Assembly: GCA_012976225.1 (NCBI GenBank)
Contig: JAAVVG010000015.1
Span: 1-64,000 of the forward strand
DNA length: 64,000 bases
Origin: Golubevia sp. BC0850
Taxonomy: Eukaryota > Basidiomycota > Exobasidiomycetes > Golubeviales > Golubeviaceae
Direction: 5' to 3'
The notes below the pieces were generated by a model, which worked only from the letters and a program-made list of their open reading frames with translations, was not told the origin of the DNA and ran no database searches. Of the stretch, positions 55,668-64,000 are shown one piece after another. Positions within the stretch are counted from its first letter, which is position 1, and every line of letters starts with the position of its first letter. The position numbers were made by a program, and so were the translations under genes.

Positions 55668-56679
55668 ATGGGAGCCACACTTTCATCACTATACTCTTCA
55701 CTATCATCACTCGCCTCATGGTCAAAGAACAAAGAGCTAAGGATATTGATTCTCGGGTTAGATTCAGCTGGAAAGACGACGCTGCTGTATCGATTACAGC
55801 TGGGAGAAGTTGTCTCTACCATTCCAACCATAGGCTTCAATGTGGAAACTGTAAATTATAAGAACTTACAGTTTCAGGTTTGGGATTTGGGAGGTCAGAC
55901 TAGTGTTAGGTGAGTGTAACAGCTTGAGAGGGTGAGAGGAGAGCAATAGCCTTCAGACTTCCGAGCTATCAAGCTGCTCAGTCGAGCTGAAGGAACAGAA
56001 TAAACAGGCAGAAAAGAAGAAGAATGGCCTGCCTAGACCTACAATCATAAGAGGATTCTATCATCCAAGAGCCTGCCAACCTCTGCCTCCGTTTCGGATC
56101 TCCACACCCATCTCATCTTCATCCTTCTCCTCTCCATTTCGTCTTCTAAGGCCATACTGGAGATGTTACTATTCAGATACAACAGCTATAATCTTCGTGG
56201 TAGATTCAACAGATCATTCAAGACTTTCACTATCTAGATCAGAGCTACTTTCAATGTTATCGGAAGATGAACTTAAAGATGCCAAACTCTTGGTCTTTGC
56301 TAATAAACAGGATCTACCCAATGCTCTTGGGGAAGCGGAATTGGGAGAGAAATTGGGACTGACGAGTTTGAAAGATCGGAGTTGGACTGTCAAGAAATGT
56401 TGTGCTACTAAGGGAGAGGGGATTGAGGAAGGGTTGGATTGGTGAGTTTTAAGGGGAGGATGGTGGGTTGGTGGGAGGGACTGAATATAAGATAATATTG
56501 AGGGCTTCTTCTGTTTTAGTAGTTCTGAGGATAGTTGGAGGGAAGTTGGGTGAAGGAAGGCTGGGAACGCGGGATTTAGAAACCCTCCATCCCTTTCTGA
56601 AATCTAGTGTTCCTCTTATTCATTGTTCATCCATCTTTGTTCAATCAGGCTCGCATCTGCTATTCAGCAAAGTTCGTAG
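55668..56679 (+). CDS. ARL1: Arf-like GTPase Arl1
   Basis: Myristoylated GTPase of the trans-Golgi that recruits GRIP-domain golgins. Exons 55668-55909, 56151-56441 and 56649-56679 give 187 residues. Gly2 follows Met for N-myristoylation ([12 protein letters not shown]), the P-loop is GLDSAGKT at 30-37, switch I has [10 protein letters not shown], switch II has [21 protein letters not shown] is at 132-135 and the G5-like motif is [16 protein letters not shown]. The [11 protein letters not shown] sequence is characteristic of Arl1 rather than Arf1. The last exon is only 31 nt and encodes the end LASAIQQSS. Introns are relatively long (241 and 207 nt), with GTGAGT donors. Intact. Confidence 0.97.
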
Positions 56680-57196
56680 CACGAGGGGCGATCTCTACTC
56701 TGACAGAGAAGTCAAAGCACTGGATGAGAATCACAAGTCACAACTCACATCAACTGCCTTTAGACCTATAGCATCCGAGTCTTTAAGATGTCTAGACTTC
56801 CACAAACATAACGATTAATCTTCTATATCGACCCGAAATGACGAGAAGCAGAAAATCTTCAAAACATCAACCATTTCCTCTCGCACTCTCACACGATACC
56901 AAGCAACGGGAGAGTCTTCATAACCTCAATTCTTTAATGATCCTCCAAAATTTTAGACCCTTTGGAGCAGAGGGTCTAGTTTTTAAGTTGAAGATTCTCT
57001 CTAGAAACACACAACATCTATTCTTTCTCTCTCACAGGTTCCAAGATTTTCTTTCCTGTACTTTAGATTTCGATCGACGTAATCAACCTTTGCACTTTAC
57101 TATGAAACGCATCCACTCCAATTCGAAGGGTACAAGAGTTGGTAAATATTGACATGATCTGAACTCGCCGATCTTAACTTCAAACTAATTCCAGTC
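56680..57196. other. Intergenic between convergent genes
   Basis: 3' flank of ARL1 and of the F-box-like locus. Open frames on the plus strand here have no motif. Confidence 0.5.
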
Positions 57197-58185
57197 TCAA
57201 TCCTTTGCTCTCCACCGTTTCCCTCGGTCCACTTCTTGTGTTGTAGAATGTAGTCTAGGGTACTCCTGCTCTACCTCCCCTGCCGCCCAGGTCGCCGTAG
57301 TCTGGCCTTCCTCCCGTCCATTCCTATTCGGGAAAACTGGCTCGCTACAAGTTCTAATGGTCTTGAGAGTTGCAGGTAAAGTGGCGATCAACAACATTTG
57401 CATCAAAAGGAACTCTTGAGGTCTAAAGTTTTCTCCTTCAATCTCACAATTAAAATCCAATTCGAAAGTCTCCAACTTTTGCGGTAGAAGACAAACAGTC
57501 TTTGGAGTTCTCGTGGCTAGAATTAAATAGTTGAGCCCAAGGAAGAATCACCTCTTAGATGTTTCAACTTCTTGAACTTCCTCAAGATCTCTAAATGTTC
57601 TTGTAACCTTGCTCTCATCTCATCTGATAAATACCGTTGATTGGATAAATCTTTGACACCAGTCATGAAGAGAGAGATTAAAGTCTCGTGACTCGATCTT
57701 AAGCCTCTGAAAACATTGATGGTAGGATGTAAATCTCGCTGCACCCGTTGATAGTCTTCGGAATACCAAGAATAAGCAAGCACTGGGCTCTCATAGAATC
57801 TGATAGTGAGATTCTGCAATCCATTGAACATTGAGAAGAAGGTGATGAACGTACTGTCATAATCAAAGGAATGTCGCTTCTTGGTTGAGTAAATGGCATA
57901 GATCTTCAGCGAAAGCTTCTTGACGTTTGACTTTAACCTGTTAGATCTCGATAAAGTTGGAATAGCAGTGTTGATAACAGATGCATCTTCGAACGCAAAT
58001 TGAAGTTCAAAAGAGGCGGACTTGAGTTCTGGAAGAGCGATTAAGATTAATAGAACTTGGGCGCCCGTAAATTTCGGATCCAAAACATTATCTTTGCCTT
58101 TATAATGGAAATCTATAGTTGTTATGCTAGTTAATCTGTCGAAAAAGATGGGTTTAAGTTCTTTGGACAGATGAAGAGGAAATAC
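57197..58185 (-). CDS. F-box/LRR-like family member, 5' end unresolved
   Basis: From a good acceptor (GGTTAG before 58185) the minus strand is open: VFPLHLSKELKPIFFDRLTS, then strands such as LPELKSASFELQFAFED, VKKLSLKIYAIYS, MFNGLQNLTIRFYE and ILRKFKKLKHLR. The pattern resembles the C-terminal part of the F-box/LRR proteins at 32.2 and 40.7 kb. A frame change near 57535 can be bridged either by a 35-nt GT-AG intron (57551-57517) or by a longer one starting with GTTGAA, giving LPQKLETFELDFN and an end at 57197. With the 35-nt intron the two exons make 317 residues. I could not find the first exon with an F-box, so the gene may start further upstream or be truncated. Confidence 0.45.
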
Positions 58186-59021
58186 CTAACCATTGTAGAT
58201 TCGTACATCACTGCAAGATCAAAGCTCTGGGATGAGAGAGGGTCTTAGAGACGAAAGTATTGTCCCCGTTGACACCTTGAGTTTCCCGCCTTTCCGGCTT
58301 TCTTCCGACCAAGTTAGGGTGATCGAAAGAGGTAAAATCGCGAACCGTCATGCTCTTCTGAGGCTCCTATTGGCCAATGTCTTCGCATCTGAAGCTCAGG
58401 TTCTAGACTTTCGATCCTAACTCCGGGTGGCTGAGAAGTAGAAGAAGAAATGAAGGAGTTTGATCAGTCCATAAAACTACGTCTTGAAGTAGTATCGGGC
58501 TCCATAGAGTTCTGAATTTACGAGAGACTGCAATCAGAGATCTGAGAGTCCTCTTGCTGGAGAAAAAAGGAAAGAAAATCTTCAGAAATCTATGATACGT
58601 TGGTTTCAGTCCTTGATGTCGTGCCTTACACCGTAATGTCCTCGTCCCCTACTACTTCTCTGATCCCGCTGTGATCTGAATGATGAATCTGAGTCCATTG
58701 AACGATCCTCTTTCCAATATCGGAGACTTCATCCGGATGAATGTCTTCAAAGCTCCGAACTTTTGTTGGCCTTTCCTAGAACAACTGCCGATTGTCATCT
58801 CTGCGTTCGCAAGATGAAACAAAAAGTGAGAGATGAGTGACATCTCCGCAGCGACTCTTGCCTACTTTCCTTTGATTGTACTCTAGGCTTTGCTTGTCTT
58901 ACCTTGGATTGATGGAGCCATGATGGTGTTGAGAGGAAGAAGAGTATTCCTACTTGAGAACGCTTTGTCTTGCCTTTGTTGCTCACCACTGCAGTCACCA
59001 CCAGCCCTTTCTCATTCGAGG
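58186..59021. other. Intergenic or missing first exon, no gene assigned
   Basis: 836 bp between the F-box-like locus and twinfilin. Should hold the twinfilin promoter. Several 60-codon frames exist on both strands, but none shows a motif. Confidence 0.45.
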
Positions 59022-61799
59022 ATGAGTCAAACGCTCTCTCCTGATTTAACGTCTACTTTCAAAGAAACACTTGAATCATCTCCAAGTCCACCAAAGATCA
59101 GAGCTCTGTTAGCAAGATCGGAGAACAACAAGCTAAACCTAATCTCTACCTTCAACGCCTCCAGTTCTGATAGAGATGACTTTCAACCATGCTTAAAGCA
59201 ATTGTTGAGTCAAGACAAGGACAGAAGTGGATACGTTTTGTTCAGATTGGATACTCAGAGTGCTAGTGGTGAATGGGAATGGGTGAGTCGCCCTTACAAG
59301 AGAGGTAGCAAAGTGGGGTTCAGATTCGCTCTCTCTACTCAAGCTAGGACTCGTCTTGCTTTGCTAAATACGTCCGGTTCTATTCCACCTGATTCCTTTA
59401 GATTTGTCTGGCTTATCAACCTGATGGAGCAAAGGTGAGTTTCAGACTGTCGATCCAAGGCTATAGCGGGCAGGGGGGGAGGTCTTCCAGCGAGGCAGTA
59501 CAAGAGACGACATGTCGTGCCCGTATTTGATCCTGAGGATTTCAAACAAAGTTGTCGCATAGCTGTTTTGAAGAAACAAAAACGGCAGCTCTTGCTTGAC
59601 ATGAGAGCTAGGGCTCATGTCCTCCCTCCCTACTCCACCCCACGCGTCGCTGTCTCCTAGATTGAGAGGCCGCTGACCCAAACCATCTGACCTCTACTCT
59701 AACTTTATACCTCCATTCCAATCGATACCAGATTCGAGAGAAGATGAACTACGTCCCCGTCAGAACTTCTCTCCTCTCATCTCTAGGAGAACGTAATTTC
59801 CTAGCGACTGAATTTGGGTCAACTCCGACTGAATTCCAATACCCAACCAAGTTGAGAAACGCAAGGAAGCATGACTACCAGAATCCTCAATTGAAAACCG
59901 CTGGGAAGAAGGCAAGGTGAGATCTCTTTTAGGTCTCTCTGGATACTTCTCGTCTTCCAATCTGAATCCTTTGCCTTTCCATGTTTTTGTATAGTGAGGC
60001 TGCCGGAACTGACGCTGGAGGAGCTAGAAGGAACTTTGGAGCTGCTGCTGCTGCTACAGTAGATGTAGGAAGGAGATATGAACCGACGAAGCCGGTGGTC
60101 GAGGAGAAGAAGGAGGAGCGGAAGGTCGAAGCCGCTCCTCCTGCTCAAGAGCCGGTTGCTACCACTACGCCTGCTTCAGTGGAAGAGCCTCAACCTGTTG
60201 TTTCGAACGTAGAACCTGAACCCGAGGCTACTCAAGTACTTGTGCAGAGCTTCCAGGAAGAATCTCTACGTTCAACATTGAGAACGGACGAATCAGCGCC
60301 TGCTCAGACCTTCGATGGAGAATCTCACCCTTCCGAATCAGAAGCCTCAGAAAAACCGGATCAGCAAGCTCAAGAGGTAGGACCGGAGGGAGCTTCTAGC
60401 CTAGAAGACGTCGAGGAGGTCACGCTCGACAACCAGAGCACTGAGGAATCGCAAGTGGAAGGGTTGAAAGTGGAGGAACCGTTGAATGAAGCTGAAGAAG
60501 AGAAGAAGCAAGAGGAACAAGCTGGAGGGGAAGAACTAGTGACTGAGAACTCCACTCCTCTCAGCCCGGAAACAACTACGATGCCCACTCAGGAGGAAGC
60601 TGAACTCAAAGGTCCCGAAGAACCTCCTACTCCTGCTACCATTGGAAACGTGAACTCAAATTCTGAAGACGAAACTGCCGATCAAGCATCCAAGACCGAG
60701 CTCATCGAACAAGAGCTCTCTCATCCTACATTACCAGAAGAGTCACAAGTTCAAGAAGTGGCCGAAGAAGTTGCTGTTTCTCGTGCTGAAGAGACCTCCA
60801 CCTCTGTTCCATCCAGCGTAATAGATCCAATTCAAGAGCAAATTGATCCTCCAACCACTCTTCCAACTCCCTCCAGACCCAGCCCTATCACTTCAACTTC
60901 ATCTCAACCTCCACCTCAATCTACCTCTACAATCGGTATAGGAAAGTCAAGTAATTCACTTTTATCCTCTTCAGAACAAGCTCTTCAAACTTTAAAGGCA
61001 AACGAAGCTTCTTCTTTGGCATCGATTTCATCAATTAGACCAAGTGGTACTTCTTCAGGTTCATCTTCTCTTGGATTCGGTTGGTCAGAAGAAGTGGAAC
61101 CAGCTTTAGCCGGTTTAGCAACTCATGTCTCTGGTTCTGCAGAATGGAATTTCGTCTCGATTTCTATCAATTTTAAGGATGAAACTTTGGAACTTTCTGA
61201 GCCACCTAGATTTTTACCTTTGGCTGATATTGCTGAAAGTGTAGAGAGAGGAGAACCAAGATTTGTTCTTTATAGAATGGAAGACACTTCTTTGGGGAAG
61301 ATTGAAGGTTTAGATCAGAGATTGGTTGAAGAGGTTTCGAAAGGTCAAAGTCCTGTGGTCTTCATTTATAGTTGCCCAGGAACAAGTTCTATCAAAAGCA
61401 AAATGTTATACTCTGCTAACAGGAATTTACTGTTGGCCAAGATTCAGAAGGATTTGAGTAAACTTTGGATAGCTGCAAAGGTGAGTGTCTCTCCATCCTC
61501 AATTTGCTCTCGAGATCTCAATCTTTCGCCTTTCGACTAAAGTTTTTGACCCTCTATCCTTTCGCCACAACTCCTCCTTTTCTCAGATCGAAACTTCGGA
61601 TCCTTCTTCAGACTTGACTGCCAGCACCATCAACTCTGATCTGGCCTTTAGCATCAGGTCTCTCATTTCCAAAAATCAATCTGAGAACATTGCAAGCAAT
61701 GGTGCTGTTGGAAAGGAAGGTGGAGCTATTTCAGGTTCAAATCATTCCGGATCTGGAGCTAAGGCTTTCTCTAGGCCGAGAAGACCTGGTGCGAGATAG
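59022..61799 (+). CDS. TWF1: Twinfilin with extended acidic linker
   Basis: Twinfilin binds ADP-actin monomers and filament ends through two ADF-homology domains and regulates turnover. Exons 59022-59282, 59402-59434, 59732-59916, 59995-61480 and 61587-61799 give 725 residues. ADF-1 is at about 1-140: TSTFKETLESSPSPPKIRAL, GYVLFRLDTQSASGEWEW, the 33-nt exon ICLAYQPDGAK, then IREKMNYVPVRTSLLSSLG. ADF-2 is at about 522-665: AEWNFVSISINFKDETLEL, EPRFVLYRMED, VVFIYSCPGTSSIKSKMLYS and NRNLLLAKIQKDLSKLW. The C-terminal tail ends in basic KAFSRPRRPGAR, like the lipid- and capping-protein-binding tails. Between the domains lie about 355 Glu/Pro/Ser-rich residues; yeast twinfilin has 332 residues in total. 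The frame across the linker is open in exon 4, so it is part of the protein as modelled. Confidence 0.93.
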
Positions 61800-62245
61800 A
61801 TGAAGGGGAAAGGGGAAAAGGGATAGGCAGGATGTAAATCAAAGGTTGGAAGGACGAAATCAAATTATTGAAATGTTATTTCTCTTTCGAAGGTCGCTTG
61901 ACCGTTAGCAAGATGATGATACTTGAAAGGACTCTCTTTCAATCGGCTTGATACCTTTCAAGTTCCTGGGTGAACCAAGTAGTGATAGTCTTGTTGGCAG
62001 CGTGGAAGGAGGGGGAGCCAAGGGCTTCTTTGCCTCTGTACCCTCTGGAAACCAAGCTGGTCTGAAGAATCTGGTTGATGTAGTCTGAAATCCGAAATTG
62101 GAAAGGCAGTAAGTCGAAAAGTAGACACAAAAGAGAGAGAGAGTCGCGTGCACGAGCCAGGCCACATTAAGAGAAAAAAAAGTTGGGATCTTGGAACTTG
62201 TTTCCCCTAACAGGACTCTCACTTTCTACAAGCAATCCTTGCAAG
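61800..62245. other. Intergenic, tandem genes twinfilin and NSA1
   Basis: About 450 bp. Nothing recognised beyond AG-rich runs. Confidence 0.5.
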
Positions 62246-64000
62246 ATGAACATGAGCGTAGCCAGTGGAAGTCAGTCGGATTATGAAATGGATAATTCGA
62301 TTCAATCTCGTCATTCAAACCAGAAGAAAACGCAAAGTGATTATTCAATCTTCTTCTCGGATTCAACTGGAAATTTGAGATTCTTAGCTGCTCCATCTTC
62401 AAAACAAGATCTTCTACCAAATCCAATCAGAGTCAACTTAAACATTCCAACTCATTTAATCGATTCTTGGAATGAAAACTTAGTTGGAAATAAGAATAGA
62501 GCGGTTCAGAGGGTAGCAGAGGGATGCCTTAAAGATGGAAGTTGGGTGGTGAGTACTGAGCAGCTACACCATGAAATGAGATGAGTTGAATTCTTTCAGA
62601 TTGAATTACTATACTTTGAAACTAGAGCTGTTGGAAGTTCAGTTCATTCACCAACTTCTTCTTCCCTTCCTCCTCAGATTGCACTCGCAAGGAAAGATTC
62701 AACTATCGATGTTGTCAGACCAGATTCTCCTCTACCTTCTTCCCCTATTCCAACTTCATCAAAAGCACAAGGAAAGCAATCAGTTTCCACCTCAGAGGTG
62801 CAAGAGCAGCCTGAGGAACCAGTCTCGGTCAATGCAGAACTGTTGTTCTCCATCAAAGAGACTAGAATGAAGGCTGGAATTGAGAGATGGGTCGGATTGG
62901 CTGTAGCTGAAGAGTGAGTAAAGTTCTATAAACCATAAAGAAAGACATGAGATTGAAAAAGAAGAGGTAGTCGGAGGAGAGCGAGGAATTTCAGCAAGGT
63001 AGAGGACAGTTGGAAAGAAGAGAAGGGGAAGCTTCTTTGCTTCATAGCAACCTAGAAACCCAAAAGGCTTGAAGCGTGGCAATCACATTTACAGGACTGA
63101 ATTGAATTTAGCTTTCGATCCGAAAAAACTCTCGAGTTCAAACGGATCAAATCTGACGCTCTCTCTGTCTTCCCTTTCCCACCCCACTTCTCACCAAAAT
63201 TCTTAGCGGCATCTACTCCTGTTCTTCCTCCGGGTTCTTCTCCTTCACGCCTCTGAATTTAAATTCAACTTCCTCAACTTTCCAATCCCCTTCTTCATCC
63301 TCACAGAAATTTGACCTTCCATCTCCACTTCAAACGTTAATCTTTCATCCTTCTTCCAATCCAACTCATTTCGCTTATGGAGGTGAAGAGATTCCGATTT
63401 CTCTCTGGGATTTGAAACTTGCGATTTCAACGCCAGGCAGCAGCACTCAAGCTTCGAAAGGGGACCAAGAAAAGGGAGAAGAAGATTCTCCGATAGAAAC
63501 TGCAGAGGAGACAAGCTCGAAAATCAAGAAGAGGAAAAGACAAGCTGAAATTAAAGCTGCCAATAAGGAATTGATGTGGGGAGAGATTTGGAGAGCTAAG
63601 AACGTGAGTCTTGTTGAATGGATCAGGATTTGCAGTTCTTGAGATCGTCAAGGTTTGGTCGAAATTGGTAGGGCTAGAAGAAACCCTAACATTTAGATTC
63701 CGAACCAACATCAAAAAAGCTTAGCTGACCTATACTTTTAATTCTTTCTACTTCTCACAGTTACCAAACGACTACCTTTCCTTACCTCAAAGAGCAAACA
63801 TCACAGCTTTAACTTTTCTATGCCCATCGACGCAAGCTATCTCAACTGCATCTTCAGATTCTGAAATCCCATCTGTTCAATTAGCAGTCGGAACTAAGGA
63901 AGGTTTGATTAGGGTCTACAATCCATCTTCCGGAGTTAGGAAACATGTTGCTGAACATAAAATCATTCCCAAAAGTCAAAATACTGCTTTGACTGTCAAG
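62246..64000 (+). CDS. NSA1: Nsa1/WDR74 ribosome biogenesis WD protein (3' end outside window)
   Basis: Nsa1 (WDR74 in animals) is a nucleolar WD-repeat protein that acts with Rix7/NVL in 60S subunit assembly. Exons 62246-62548, 62678-62913, 63207-63603 and 63761 to the window edge are in phase and give 392 residues so far. Landmarks: FFSDSTGNLRFLAAP in the first blade, NKNRAVQRVAEGCLKDGSWV, then IALARKDSTIDVVRP, MKAGIERWVGLAVAE, DGIYSCSSSGFFSF, LIFHPSSNPTHFAYGGEEIP and SLWDLK. Next come GEIWRAKNLPNDYLSLPQRA and VGTKEGLIRVYNPSSGVRKH. These follow the order of Nsa1 family proteins. Intron 2 (62914-63206, 293 nt) is longer than most. The C-terminal blades and tail are missing because the window ends. 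Confidence 0.9.

Overview
The window looks like nuclear DNA of a basidiomycete fungus. Genes are dense, lie on both strands and are cut by short introns, mostly 50-120 nt with GTGAGT donors. The protein set is fungal housekeeping: a Bni1-type formin, a Cbk1/Cot1 NDR kinase, chorismate mutase, Trm10, Rad4, Tom40, Arl1, twinfilin and Nsa1. The telomere-type repeat is TTAGGG. Base composition is slightly AT-rich by eye. A placement near Pucciniomycotina is possible, but I cannot show it from sequence alone. I saw no tRNA, rRNA, CRISPR array, virus-like element or plasmid feature.

Layout. 1-165: a fragment of non-LTR retrotransposon coding sequence on the minus strand, abutting four TTAGGG-type units. 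0.7-7.5 kb: formin (-). 8.6-10.8 kb: a gene joining a LOG-family enzyme to a CAF16-type ABC ATPase in one reading frame (-). 11.3-14.2 kb: a disordered protein of unknown function whose 3' end is unresolved (+). 15.7-19.6 kb: NDR kinase (-). 20.2-22.3 kb: coding-like pieces I could not assemble. 22.4 kb: a 66-bp nested palindrome just upstream of chorismate mutase (22.6-24.3 kb, +), which contains 20- and 22-nt exons. 24.8-28.3 kb: a TPR protein (-). 28.5-29.8 kb: a small membrane protein (+). 30.6-33.3 kb: two lineage-specific genes, one with an F-box (-). 33.9-40.3 kb: TRM10 and RAD4 in tandem (+). 40.7-43.2 kb: a six-exon F-box/LRR gene (-). 43.6-46.5 kb: phenolic acid decarboxylase and a mismatch-specific uracil-DNA glycosylase (-). 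46.9-48.8 kb: TOM40 (+). 49.5-54.9 kb: a 1797-residue serine-rich protein with no intron (-). 55.7-56.7 kb: ARL1 (+). 57.2-58.2 kb: a third member of the F-box-like group (-). 59.0-61.8 kb: twinfilin with a very long linker (+). 62.2 kb to the end: NSA1, cut by the window edge (+).

How the genes relate. The window is not an operon or a single gene cluster. Shared themes are actin and polarity (formin, NDR kinase, twinfilin, Arl1 traffic), DNA repair (Rad4, uracil-DNA glycosylase) and RNA or ribosome maturation (Trm10, Nsa1). Exon models were built by hand from splice signals, reading phase and family motifs. For every gene given an explicit exon list, the summed exon length divides by three (for NSA1, up to the window edge). 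The finding I rate highest is the LOG-ABC fusion, followed by the 66-bp nested palindrome and the retrotransposon/telomere-repeat junction.
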